Made by a program: the position numbers and the translations under genes. 64,000 nucleotides of DNA from Synchiropus splendidus (Eukaryota; Chordata; Actinopteri; Syngnathiformes; Callionymidae), in the NCBI RefSeq assembly GCF_027744825.2, contig NC_071336.1, forward strand, positions 24,708,501 through 24,772,500. The letters are read 5' to 3'. Under the pieces are notes generated by a model. The model was given only the letters and a program-made list of their open reading frames with translations. It was not told the DNA's origin and searched no databases. Positions 23,485-34,250 of this stretch are shown piece after piece (position 1 is the stretch's first letter; each line of letters begins with the position of its first letter).

Positions 23485-23711
23485 ATGGGTGTAGTGAGGA
23501 GTGGATGAGGTATCATGAAACAGTATTGCCGGGTTGATGAAACAGCGTCATAATATTCAGAGGCCACTAGATGGCGCTCTTGGTTTACAAATGATGCAAG
23601 GTTCCATCGAATCAGTTGTTCAAGTCCAAACATTTTACAGCAGACAGTGCCATCTGGTGGCCTCTGAAAATCAGGACACTGTTTCATGACACCTTGTCCA
23701 CCCATCACTAG
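23485..23711. repeat. Fold-back MITE-like family, copy B, two facing CTCF-like cores
   Basis: Left end tagtgaggagtggatgagg, right end ccttgtccacccatcacta, with an inner inverted block atcatgaaacagt/actgtttcatga. The left arm has CCACTAGATGGCGCT at 23564-23578 (plus). The right arm has CCACCAGATGGCACT on the minus strand at 23646-23660. Both are perfect matches to the vertebrate CTCF core CCASYAGRKGGCRS, and they face each other. The element is about 225 bases long, with no open frame and no transposase. Termini resemble hAT ends, but no clear 8-bp target duplication was found. Confidence 0.8.
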
Positions 23712-24059
23712 TGGAGTGTACTAAAAATATTGGTTGTTGAAAAGTCACTTATTTCTTATTGGCGCTGAAGTTCTCTACATTTAAAGTGTGTCTCTGTCTC
23801 TTGTGAAAGAACACAATGTCGTTCGATTGCTCTTCCACAATAACAATGACTTGAGGTCATGAATCAACAATGCTTTTCTTTGTGGTGCAGAAAACTGTTT
23901 TCGCTTCAACATTTCCGAGGGAAATAATGTCCCGCACTCTAAGTAACAAAGTCTGGCCTTGGCGTCTTCAGGAGTCAACAACAAGACTGAGCTGATCAGA
24001 GAAACAGGAAAAGTATGGATTATTATTTATCATGAATATCATAAATAATACATATCCAT
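23712..24059. other. Intergenic, no feature recognised
   Basis: Mixed sequence with no repeat, and a short minus-strand open frame (23781-23984) without motif. Confidence 0.4.
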
Positions 24060-24345
24060 CAACAGTGGAACAACACACCCATGTCTGTGAAACCCATGAC
24101 GGAATATGTCAAACCAGCTCCTGGTAATTTAAGACCAAACTGCTGCCTTTCAGCGACGACGCTCAAGCAATACATAAATGGCCCGCGGCGTGCAGCTTGG
24201 CTCTTCCTGTCTACGGCGCCTCCTCCTCCAGTCACACATGGCCACGTTTCTAATTTCACATTACAAGTAACAGCAGAGAAAATTCAATTTGTTTTTGTTT
24301 CCTTGCCATTTAGTGCAATTTCCATAAAATGAGAGTGGCTGGCAT
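24060..24345. promoter_or_regulatory. Candidate conserved noncoding element
   Basis: High-complexity, non-repetitive sequence, GC-richer than its flanks, with ctggtaatttaag, gcccgcggcgtgcagc, ttctaatttcacattac and aaaattcaatttg. It reads like a gene-desert enhancer, but this is impression only. Short opposing open frames here are not gene-like. Confidence 0.18.
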
Positions 24346-25212
24346 CCAGAATCAATGACTGTATCCAAACTCCCAAGCCTAATGGGGTAGATAGCTAAAA
24401 CCGCAAGTTAATTGTTCGGCAATGCCCTTGAAAATGCTCTCTCCTCTTCCACGCACACACACAGACAGACACACTCCTTCGCTCCTCATCATGTATTGAC
24501 ATGCACTGGCATGAAATTGAGGCATGATTCAGGCTTGGACAGGCGGAGTGGCGCCGTAATTCTGCCAGAATACCTACTGCTCCACACAGTCACATCCTCG
24601 CGGCGGCAGCAAAGCGACCCGCGTTTCTGTTAGCACCACTTAGCAAGTCTTCATTTCTTTTTAGCTAACAGTCCAAGCGATCGCCACCCGTATAAATAAC
24701 AACACTTCCGATTTACAACTATTTAAATTGCCCCTAAAGAGTTTCCTGTCTGCGAAGAGGAAAGAACACTGTCTTATCTGTAAAGCAGCTCACTTTAGCG
24801 AGAGTTACCAATTCAACTTTTGAGTCCTGACATCTTAGTTCTCGGTTCAAAATATAGTGATGCAGCATGACATTTTTTTTTACATCATAAAACACAGTCT
24901 CTAAATGAGATTTCGGATTTTATATTTCATCCATTTTTGCAATGCACTATAGTTACGTCAAACCACTTCATCTAAATTGTTCAAATCATATTCACCAACT
25001 GTCTAATCTCCTTATTGCTTTTTTTTTGTTTTGTAGCTCTTATCAACAGGCTTTCCAAAGAAGATATCCATCACGCTGCTGCGTCTTGTCACTGCTGCAG
25101 ATCACAAGCAGAAACAGGATTATGGCTAAATGAAATAGAAGAGTGCAGAGCTGATCTCTGAAAAGAATTGCGTAGTTACAGTAGTTGTTACAGTAAAGCA
25201 ACTACAGTAGGC

Positions 25213-25215
<3 letters not shown>
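24346..25215. other. Intergenic, no gene recognised
   Basis: Contains a short CA-rich stretch (24450-24475). A strong acceptor-like site, poly-T then tttgtag, lies at 25037 and is followed by 30 open codons without any donor. Not called as an exon. Confidence 0.4.

Positions 25216-25272
<57 letters not shown>
25216..25272. repeat. (TA)n microsatellite
   Basis: About 57 bases of pure TA repeat. Confidence 0.95.
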
Positions 25273-25275
<3 letters not shown>

Positions 25276-25486
25276 AGGAGTGTACTTCATTAAAAACAAT
25301 CTTAACTGCCCTGTTATTCTATGAAATCATTTTGCAATACATTTTTGCCCACGTCAGCTTTATAGACAGATGCAACTATTAACGGAAACAAAACAAAAAT
25401 TAATGGAAAAAAATGCCTGTTTATTTACTGAGCCATGGTTGAAGTATACTCATTATATACTTATTTATTTCTAAACAAACTAAACT

Positions 25487-25490
<4 letters not shown>

Positions 25491-25519
<29 letters not shown>
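25491..25519. repeat. Poly-T tract
   Basis: A 29-base uninterrupted T run after a taaactaaac repeat, possibly the tail of an old minus-strand retroposon. No body was recognised. Confidence 0.85.
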
Positions 25520-25663
25520 GACACTAACAAACTTTCTTTGCGGTAAATGAACAAAATTCAACTTGAAATAATATTGTCGTAAATGAGTAGAGCCAAGTTA
25601 TTTGGTTGTTTTGAAACCAGGAGTCACACGAGTGACAGATCGTGTGAGCACATGAACAACCCG

Positions 25664-25791
25664 TCTGCTCAGAATGCTGATGTCTGATCTTCCGATACCA
25701 CAGTTCAGGGCAATTTCCAGCCTCTGAGCGGCAATTCTGTGGCAGTCATAGAGCAGATTGCCAGACACATGCTATTGATTAAACTCAGCAG
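25664..25791 (+). repeat. Locally duplicated segment, copy 1
   Basis: Shares cagttcagggcaatttccag, agattgccagacacat and ctattgattaaactcagcag with 27884-28001 in the same orientation. There are a few substitutions and two small length differences. It is not A/T-simple and not one of the transposon families seen here, so it could be a duplicated regulatory element. Confidence 0.7.
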
Positions 25792-26350
25792 GGCAACAAT
25801 AGCTCATTGCCAACGGAGCAATTCTGTCATGCCACTCGCCAGCCTGACTCATCTTGGACAACCGGACATCTAAAACATGCTTTGAATTCTGATGAATACT
25901 TTCATAAGGGTCTAAGAGACATCAACATTTTGTTGTTTTGATCCATCTCAGCAGGCTCACACTGACTTCTGAGGAGAGGGTTAATATGTTCAGCTTAAAC
26001 AGATACTTATGTCCTGTTTCAGTTTTCTTCTCCAAACAATGACTTTTATTTATTTATTTATTTTAAACTGACAAACCACGTCCGCAATCCAACTCACATG
26101 GTGATTATAAAACCCACATTGTTCTTCAAGCTATCACATTGTACAGCACACCAGGGTTGCCATGACAGAGTGGTAAAAGTTAAACCTGACTGAAAGCCTG
26201 AGCAACTGATGCTTGCGGGGAATGGGAAAATGAAAAAAATAAAAAAAAGAGCCTTGTTTTCAAAGACAGAGCTTGATGGCACTTCAAGTGTCCATCACTA
26301 AGTGTCTTTAATAAAGTTGAGATTTTGTTTTCCAGTGTTCACCCATTGAG
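25792..26350. other. Intergenic, no gene recognised
   Basis: Contains a (TTTA)n run at 26046-26063 and otherwise unremarkable sequence. Confidence 0.45.
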
Positions 26351-26570
26351 TAGTGATGGGTAGATGAGGCTTCATGAAACAGTGTGCTTGTTTTCAGAGG
26401 CCACCAGGTGCCACTGTAGGATGTAAAATGTTTAGACTTAGACAACTAATTCATTGAAGCCTCACATTATTTCCCAACCATGAGCGCCATCTAGTGGCCT
26501 CTGGAAATAAAAACATTGTTTCATCAACCACCAATACTGTATCATGATACCTCATCTACCCATCACTACT
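26351..26570. repeat. Fold-back MITE-like family, copy C, one perfect CTCF-like core
   Basis: The cleanest termini in the window: tagtgatgggtagatgagg at the left and cctcatctacccatcacta at the right are exact inverted repeats. The left arm has CCACCAGGTGCCACT (26401-26415, one mismatch to the CTCF core). The right arm on the minus strand reads CCACTAGATGGCGCT (26483-26497, perfect). The flanking eight bases do not match each other. Confidence 0.85.
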
Positions 26571-27883
26571 ACAATAGGTCATTTCCTGTCAGAGTTGAAA
26601 GTATTTTCCAGTGTGTTTTTTAAATACCATCTATAAGATTTGTGTTGCTTTCCAGTGGCTGCTGGTGAAATTAAATAAATAAATAACATTGTAGGGGGAG
26701 CTGTGGCAATTTCACATGATTTAACACACAGAGAATCTCAACGCTTTTTTCAGCAGTATTTAGGAAAGGCTGAACTGATAAAACAATCATTTTTGGTTTA
26801 CAAACCACGTTATTTCCACTGACATAAAGGGTGCTGTTTCACCGAAATTACAATGGTTTGTATGACATAGGTGACACGTTGCAGTGCACTCTGAACTCTT
26901 ATTCAAGCAGTAATGATCATCAACTATAAATGTTAAATAAAATGTTCATTTAATGACCAAATTAACGCACCATATGGCTTTATATAGGTACCATGGGATA
27001 GGGGTAGTACCCCAGCACTATAGACCAGCCCCAACTGCTGCTTCCCTGAGCCAGGATTACGTGGCACAGCAGTTCTGTTCAGATAAGAAATTCCTCCACA
27101 TTGACATACATTGATACAGATGTTTCAAGATGTTTCAAGCCGACATGGCGAAGAGAGCTCGCCATTTCTGATTGGACAGAGAGATTGGAAGAATGAGAAA
27201 CTGAAGTTTTGAACAGCAGAGGTCCTGATCTTTACTCCATGATAAACAAAGTAGCCAACATCAACACCCTTTTGTCAGTAAGGTAACAATGGAAAACAGC
27301 CTGAAATTCAGGTTTCCAAATCAGATGACATGTCATGTATGAATCACACATGAAGTCAGATAGTCATTATGAGCACTTCATTATCATAAAAATTTGTTTG
27401 AAAATATCATAAAAATTTTGGCTAGTGTCTCCAAATATTGGCTGGTTAAAGCATGATGGAGAATTGGAACATTTTGAAATGCTGAGGGACAAGTCCAGCT
27501 TTTAAAAACTCAAGGCTACAGGCATTGACATCTAATATTTAAAAGGAAGAAGAAAACAGATAAGGAATCAAAGACAGATTAGGGGAGGAGCCCCCGGCAA
27601 AAAATAAAATAAAATAAAAACAAGACAATGAAAGCCTCCAAACAGAATGACCTTGGCGTTGTATTTATATCTAGGTGTCAAATCTGAGCCCATAGCCGCG
27701 GAACCTTGTGAGTTCTAGGAGCCATTTTGCAGTTTAAATGGTTCCAGTACGCGCTTGCGCAGTCTGAAGCGGGAAGTCGAAGGGTTCAATGAACCATTTT
27801 AGGCTACATCGATACGGAGCCGACATTTTTCTTTCTCAACATTTTCCATGCCAGTTACAAAAACAATGACATTTCTGGTGTTT
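26571..27883. other. Intergenic, no gene recognised
   Basis: Contains an (AAAAT)n patch at 27600-27620. A GC-richer patch at 27700-27830 includes gcgcttgcgcag and may be a worn transposon end. No coding feature was seen. Confidence 0.45.
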
Positions 27884-28001
27884 TCTGCTCAGAATGCCGA
27901 AGACACTACAGTTCAGGGCAATTTCCAGCCTCTTCCAGCGACAATTCTGCAGCAGTCATTGAGCAAATTGCCAGACACATACTATTGATTAAACTCAGCA
28001 G
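27884..28001 (+). repeat. Locally duplicated segment, copy 2
   Basis: The counterpart of 25664-25791, about 2.2 kb downstream and in the same orientation. The match starts at tctgctcagaatgc and stops at aaactcagcag. Confidence 0.7.
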
Positions 28002-28362
28002 TTTCCAAAACAAGACCCTTTCTGCCGTCCACACATATTCGCTTGAAACAATTTAAAAAAATGTGGTATATATGCCAGGACTGAAGAGGTGCTGTAATGC
28101 TCTAGCAACAAGCAAGAAGACAACACAATGCATGCACAAAGGAAGCTTGTGTGCCAACTATTAGCACTGGAGCCTAGACAAATCCCTCGATAAGAGATGT
28201 TGGTGTTTTTTATCTTCAGTCAACACTTAACAACAACATGAGAGAGTGGCCAGCTAGGAGTGTTTCAAGTGTTTTTAGCAGCATTTCAGTCACCTGCTTC
28301 GTGCTTCGGCAACAGCTTGAATTTTATTTGAAGATTTCGTGTTTAGTATTAACAGTACACCA
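28002..28362. other. Intergenic, no feature recognised
   Basis: Mixed sequence between the duplicated segment and MITE copy D. Nothing was recognised. Confidence 0.4.
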
Positions 28363-28557
28363 GTGACTGGCTGATGAGGCTTCATGAAACAGTGTTACTT
28401 ACCTTCGGTGCTCAGTAGATGGCACTGTTGGTTTAGAAATTGTGTCAATTTTTATTGAGGTTGTTGATAAAATCCTAAGATTTTAGACCAAAGAGTGCCA
28501 TCTGTTGGCCTCTGAAAATGAGGACACTGTTTCATGAAGCCTCATAAGCCTGTCACT
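28363..28557. repeat. Fold-back MITE-like family, copy D (CTCF-like cores decayed)
   Basis: Left cagtgactggctgatgagg, right cctcataagcctgtcacta. The inner block ttcatgaaacagtgt is mirrored by acactgtttcatgaagcc. Left core cagtagatggcact and right core CCAACAGATGGCACT (minus, 28494-28508) each deviate from the CTCF consensus. The interior, aaattgtgtcaatttttatt and onward, links it to the partial copy at 45789. Confidence 0.8.
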
Positions 28558-30409
28558 ACAGTAACCTATATTGTCTTGTTCGAGAGGGAGAGAGCCGAGG
28601 CAGACGGGGCTGTGACATCATCGTTTTCAAAACTATTCAAATCCACCGTCCACATGCAGAAGCGTATCCGTATCCATATTATTGACTTTGGAAAATAGCA
28701 GATATGGTGGGTGACAATGCCGGATTCATGTGGACGAAGGGCATATTTGACAGAACTTGGACACAGAAGTGATTTGGGTGAGACCCAAACTTAGCTGAGC
28801 AGATGACTATGAACCTGTTTGAGAAAGACCTGAGGTTCGTCCACCTCTATTCAATTGTGCTTGTTTCCGCTTATTCTCTTTTTGCTGGTGTTATGGGGGC
28901 TCAGGTGGGGGACACCTGGGATTGATCCTTCCAAGGGCAGCAAATAAATATGGTGACATAATTCATGATGCAGCTCTGCACATCGCACTGCTGGGATGGA
29001 TCCCACTTAGGCAGATATAAGCATGACTCATTCTTTCATGTCCAATAACTCCCTGCCGTATTTATCGCAGTGATTCACACACCTAAAAACTGCCGCCGGC
29101 CTTTTCGACCTAAATTGCTCTGTGCACCTGATATTACCTCCATTGTGTAAACCAGTGTGAAGCGGCCCCCCTGTGGTCTTAAACTTTGCCTGTCTGTATT
29201 TGGGTCAGCGGCTGATGATTACGTAAAACGTGTTTGACTTTGGTTGAAAACACGATGAAACACTGCTGCCTGTTCTGGTACCTGAGTGTCAAGACGAGCC
29301 GCTTCATTTGCTGAAGGGTTTTTTAATCACCTGAACACGCTGATGCCATCCGACATGATTAAACTTCAAATCTGACTTGTCAAACTCGGCTGTGGAGAGG
29401 AAAATGTCACAAAACTGCATGTAATTTTCCAAAAGGGTTCAGAGAAGACTGGCTGGGAAATAGATTTGACACGAACACAACCGAAGATGTTTATGTGCTT
29501 CTGCTGGGGTCCATCTTTCTTGGTCTTTGAAAACTTTCAAAAAGTGAATTGGAGATTACAGAGGTGCTCACACACAACACGGTGTTGCTCTTTTTTTTTT
29601 TATTTGTGTACTGACACAAAATCACACACACAGCAGTGCGACTGAGAAGGCAAAAAAAAGGTCTCCTTGCAGCTGCCACGAGAAAGGTGTCATTTCATTT
29701 TTCTTCAGAAGAAACATCTGAGGTCAAACTCCCCCCCAGTGCTGTTGTGTCATCAGTTAGGATATAATATGGTACACCAGTTCACCAGTACCACACAGAG
29801 GTCTTCGGGTTTTTTTTTAGCTGTAATAAACATCACAAACATTTCAGCTGCGTTCTGCAGCAGAGCCTGCCTGGTAAATTCCATTCCGAATCTCTGCTCC
29901 ATTACACAAAGAAAGTGAAAGTAAAGCATGCTTTTTAAAAAGTGTGGTGCATGAATTGGCTCATTTTCTGACGTCACCGGCCATTCTCGTGTTATTAAGT
30001 GTTCACTTGATGTCCTGCTGTGTACATTTGAGGTGAGTAAATATTTCATGATGTTCCTTAAATTATAGATTGGATTGGAATTTGTAATGGACTGAACCCT
30101 TTGAAACAGAGAAGCGAAATAAGGATTGTATGAAGTCACGTTCGCACACTCACAGTCCATTTAAACCCATTTTGTTTTCCTTCCACTGTAATTATTTATA
30201 TTATATATGTAATTAGATACCTCATCAAGATTTTGAAATAACAGTAGCTGCAGTTCCACTGACTTCTATATTCAGAATAAATGCCTGATCAGAATGAAAA
30301 ATGTCTGGCTTTTCATGTGTATGTCGCCTCGTGTTTTGGGAGAGAAAGAAACGCAGCTAGTCCTTGTGAAGTTTCGGATCAAGAGGGGCGGATCGTGGTG
30401 ACTGTTAGT
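28558..30409. other. Intergenic, no gene recognised
   Basis: No repeat family was recognised. A GAG/GTGAGT donor-like site at 30034 has no matching open frame or acceptor. The 135-codon minus-strand frame at 29753-30160 has no recognisable motif. Confidence 0.45.
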
Positions 30410-30621
30410 GATGGGTACATGAGGTTTCTCGAAACAGAGTCCTGATTTTCAGAGGCCACCAGATGGCACTGTCTGCTGAAACATGTTTGGACTTGAACAA
30501 GTAACTCGATGAAGCCTCACATCATTTCTAAACCAAGAGCAGCATCTAGTGGTCTCTGAAAATGAGGACACTGCTTCATCAACCTTGCAATACTGTTTCA
30601 TGATACCTCATCTACCCATTA
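30410..30621. repeat. Fold-back MITE-like family, copy E, one perfect CTCF-like core
   Basis: Left ttagtgatgggtacatgagg, right atacctcatctacccatta. The left arm has CCACCAGATGGCACT at 30456-30470 (perfect). The right arm is CCACTAGATGCTGCT on the minus strand (30538-30552, two mismatches). The overlapping 148-codon open frame is a by-product and not a gene. Confidence 0.85.
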
Positions 30622-31394
30622 ATGTTGACCATCATTTGGGTTTGACGTCCATGAACACACCAGATCATTTGTCTCTCCATACAGCATCTGTTGTTCACCC
30701 CACATCACATGACTTAGGAATCCAACTGCCCCTCCATGTCTACAAAGACATGCAACAGCTAGCTCGCTGGCTGATTCAACCACTCGCAGCATCGGAAAAA
30801 CACAAATGTATTCAACAAACTAGAGAAACGAATGAATGGAATAAAGCAGCATTCTTTGCTTGGAAGTGTTCCTGCATTACAGTGGCGGTTTGTTTAGAGG
30901 AAGGAAGTAGTGTGGAAGAGCCTCTTTCTCCCTTTGGGCTGTTTACATTTGGTTTCACAGGACTGCGTGTGTCAGAGTACCGCGGTTCAGGCTAAATGTT
31001 TGATGGATGAGCATGTATGTCTGAATCGGCTAGTGTGGGATGTCATGTGAACAGGGACGGTTCATTCTCAGATCAGAATACATCCGTTCAGATTGTAGAA
31101 ATTTAACTGTAGCTATTGAACGCTATTAATGTCCGATGCAAATGTAATGAAAAGTTGGTTGAGCCATGATGCGTGCAATGCTGGAATGAAGAACCAAGTT
31201 TTCATCCTGATGTGATGAACAGGAAGTTGATTCTGCAAAATATTTTATTGGTGACACATGAATTTGAAGGTGTTATTCAAAATGATTATTCATGATTAAA
31301 ATAATTTAAAGTTCCTTCACAAAAAGATAGAAAAATATATTTATACTGCATGACTTTCAAGCAGGCTATTGACGCTGCCACCAAAATGGAATCG
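30622..31394. other. Intergenic, no gene recognised
   Basis: Mixed, moderately A/T-rich sequence without recognisable features. Confidence 0.45.
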
Positions 31395-31515
31395 TCAGTT
31401 CCTTTGCCCTCTATCATGAAAATTGCATTGAAATCTGTTCATAGCTTTTTGAGTTATTTTGTCAGACAGACAGATAAACGCTGGCGAAAACATCACCTCC
31501 CTGGCGGAGGTGATA
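31395..31515 (+). repeat. Widespread fish repeat, 3' tail with cacctcc...ggaggtg hairpin
   Basis: Contains attgaaatctgttcatagc, then ttttgagttattttgtcag, an acagacagataaacg run, then ggcgaaaacatcacctccc and tggcggaggtgat. This block order is the familiar 3' end of a very common animal interspersed repeat, possibly of RTE-type origin. I recognise the sequence rather than its exact name. Confidence 0.6.
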
Positions 31516-32883
31516 AAACCAAAATCCCGAGTCCAATAAATCCAAAACAACAGGGAGGAAGTGCGATGTTCGAACTGGGAGACAGAGATGGGGCACGACA
31601 ACTCTGCTTCCACCGGCAGCTAAATGAAAGGAAATAAGAGGAATAATCACTGAGCCAAAGGTTTTGTTCAAAAAACAGGAAAACACGCTAGAGACAAAAT
31701 GAAAAAAAAAAAAAAAAGTTTGCTTGACTCAATGAGAAGTTGATGACACAGATGTGAAGCTACAAATGAATGACGGACTAAAAGAACATGCTGGGGAATT
31801 GATAATGTGGCAAGGGAAGGTTTTTACTTTGCTGTAAAGAGCAGCAGTGTTGACTGGAAGATGCAAAATCATTATGTTGCCACAGGAAACAAGGCCATTT
31901 TAGGGGAGAGACAAAAAGCAAATAGGCACTAAAACAAGGAGAAATAGCGTGGAGTTGAGGGTAGGGTAAGTCGTGCCACAGCCTCTGTGACCCCAAATTG
32001 TGGGTCTTTTTTCCTTTTGGCTGCAGAAACCCTGAAAAACTGCATAACACTGCTCGGTGCACACTGAAGGGTCTCTGCGAAGCGTCTGCTGCTGAACTCA
32101 GAATATTGATTTAAAATATTCTTGTGGCCCCTGACATATAAACTAAACAAAATGTCACTCTCAGTTACATCTTCAGTGCTCCACTCACTTTGGACTGCGT
32201 CGGCCATTTACATGAACCTGAGGGAAATCAACAAAGATTCTGCTGCAGTGTCAAACACCACCTCAGTTTGATAGATTTTTCCAAAGTTGCCTCAAATATT
32301 TGCCAGCATAACAGAAAGGGTTGTACTTTTAGCTAGTGTGCTGGGATGTATAAGGAAGAGAGTAGCTTGTTGATAAGGAAAGAAAAAAATGAAATAATAA
32401 AAATGAAGTGGAGTACTACATTTGCAGCAGATGGAGCGTCCTTGCGTCTGACCCGTGGCTTCTTCCCAGCTGGTAGACCAGAGGGAGTGGACCCTGCTGC
32501 ATCCTCATTGGATACAAGTGTAGAACTAAAAAAAGTACATTTTTGAGGCTTCTAAACTTCTCTTTACAGATAAAGATGGAAAGATGAAAGGATGAAAAGT
32601 AAGCCGGATTTTATCTGTCCTCCGGATCAACCAGTGACGTGGGCTTCAGTGCGACACTGCAGCAATTTTATTTTTCTATTCTTATTATTATTATTATTTT
32701 TTTAGCACTTCACTGATCCTGAACTGTGTGACTCACTTGAAAACTTGGCTCTTTTCCTCACGAGACCGTGAACTGTTCGAATTTGAAAGAAATTCAGAAT
32801 CTTCAGAATAGTCCTCTTTACAGTATGACCAAATCTCATTCATTCATTTTATTTTTTATCAATACCTTTAAGACTTAGCTAAA
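31516..32883. other. Intergenic, no gene recognised
   Basis: Contains a poly-A run near 31699-31717 and a (TTA)n stretch near 32681-32702. Minus-strand short open frames have no motif. Confidence 0.45.
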
Positions 32884-33405
32884 GTGATGGTGTGCTGTCC
32901 ACAACAAAATGGAGCTCAACACCCAGAAGGCAGTGGAGATGATCATGGATCATGGACAATTCTGTTGGCTGTGGTTTGCTGGGGCAGCAGATTAACGGTG
33001 GCGGACACTAACAGACTCAACAGACTCATTCGCAAAGCTGGTGATGTGGTGGGGGTGAAACTGGACGGTTATGGAGAGAAGGATGCTCCTGAAACTAAGG
33101 AGCCAATACAGAAGCACATGGACCAATAGACTGAGACTACCCAACTCAAAGACTGAGCACCACAGGAGGTCCTTACTTCCTGTGGCAATAAAAATGTACA
33201 ATTAATCTCTGAAAATATCACAATTGAACTGCATTTTCTTGCACATTGTTCATATGATTTCTCAGCTCTTTAGTACAGCCTTTTTGCACTTTATAATATT
33301 ATTTCTTTTTAATTTATTGTGACATGTTGAGTACAGAGCATGTTACGAACATAATTACCCTTGGTATTAATAAAGTTTTTTCTGATTCTGATTCTGATTC
33401 CGACT
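32884..33405 (+). mobile_element. 5'-truncated LINE (L2/CR1/Rex1-like) 3' end, copy 1
   Basis: The reading frame from 32970 gives CWGSRLTVADTNRLNRLIRK followed by AGDVVGVKLD. This is a signature of the extreme C-terminal part of fish L2/CR1-type reverse-transcriptase ORFs. The frame stays open to 33129, but the usual residues after 'ERRM' are lost. A 3' UTR with caataaaaatgtac follows, ending in a hexamer tail of ttctga units at about 33379-33405. Copy 1 is abruptly joined to a second LINE end. It is dead on arrival by 5' truncation. Confidence 0.8.
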
Positions 33406-34066
33406 TCAGGAGACAGTTTCTCCATCCCCTCTCATGTTGGCTGGTTTATCCATTCCTATTGTGGACTCCTTCTGCTTCCTGGGAACCACCATCAGCGAGG
33501 ACCTCAAATGGGAGCCAACCGTCAGGTCCCTCATCATGAAGGCGCAGCAGAGAATGTTCTTCCTGAGGCAGCTATGAAAACTACGACTGCCGACGAAGTT
33601 GCTGGTGGAGTTCTACATGGTCATCATCCAGTCCATCCTCACCTCCTCTATCACCGTCTGGTACAACAGCGCCACCTCCAGGCAGAAGAGCAGAGAAAGT
33701 GATCGGTTCTAGCCTGCCACCTCTTCAGGACCTGTATGTATCCAGGACCCAGAGATGTGCAGCTCGGATCAGAGCCAACCCTTCTCACCCTGGTCATGGA
33801 CTGTTTGTTCCTCTTCCCTCTGGCAGGAGGCTACGGTCCATCCAGACCAGAACCTCCCGTCACAGGAACAGCTTCCTACCCTCAGCCATTAGACTCTTAA
33901 GTTTGTCATCAGCCTTTATTTTATTTTATTTTATTTTATTTTATTTTATTTTATTTTATTTTATTTTATTTTATTTTATTTTATTTTATTCCAAAGGACT
34001 TTACTAGTTGGTGGGATCCCCACTGACCATGGCTATAAATCTGATTCGGATTCGGATTCGGATTCT
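33406..34066 (+). mobile_element. 5'-truncated LINE (Rex1/L2/CR1-like) 3' end, copy 2
   Basis: A frame beginning near 33455 reads IVDSFCFLGTTISEDLKWEP, then KAQQRMFFLRQL, a TGA stop, LPTKLLVEFYMVIIQSIL and SSITVWYNSATS. This is the conserved C-terminal region of Rex1/L2/CR1-like RT proteins. A deletion and frameshift follow near 33700. From about 33715 another frame gives LYVSRTQRCAARIRANPSHP and LFVPLPSGRRLRSIQTRTSR, the family's last block. The 3' UTR holds a (TTTTA)n expansion and ends in ggattc hexamers (34041-34066). Stops, deletion and 5' truncation make it a pseudogene. Confidence 0.85.
33915..33990 (+). repeat. (TTTTA)n microsatellite inside the LINE 3' UTR
   Basis: About 15 units of ttatt, grown within the 3' UTR of LINE copy 2. 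Confidence 0.95.
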
Positions 34067-34127
34067 TCTGCAATTACTGCTGTAACTTTGGTCACCAAGC
34101 AACTCGCCACTGTACTATGAAACAGTC

Positions 34128-34250
34128 GATGGATGGATGGATGGATGGATGGATGAACAGATGGTTGGAGAGATGGATTTCCAGACAGATGGATGGACAG
34201 ATATTGGACGATGGATGGACGGACGGCTTTAGGGATGGACGGATGGACAG
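34128..34250 (+). repeat. (GGAT)n imperfect tetranucleotide repeat
   Basis: ggatggatggat units, pure at first and then degenerating (ggacagatgg, ggacggacgg). It is preceded by tactatgaaacagt, a tiny match to the MITE-like family. Confidence 0.9.

Noticed and set aside
25037..25132. Strong acceptor-like site followed by 30 open codons
   Set aside because: No donor and two competing frames. The poly-T tract alone creates the acceptor look.
29753..30160. 135-codon minus-strand open frame
   Set aside because: No motif, not bounded by splice sites, and composition like the surrounding DNA.
30549..30995. 148-codon plus-strand open frame, longest tie in the window
   Set aside because: Starts inside MITE copy E and shows no domain, no splice context and no family resemblance.
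33915..34250. CRISPR-like or satellite array
   Set aside because: Simple pentanucleotide and tetranucleotide microsatellites in a vertebrate genome, without spacers.
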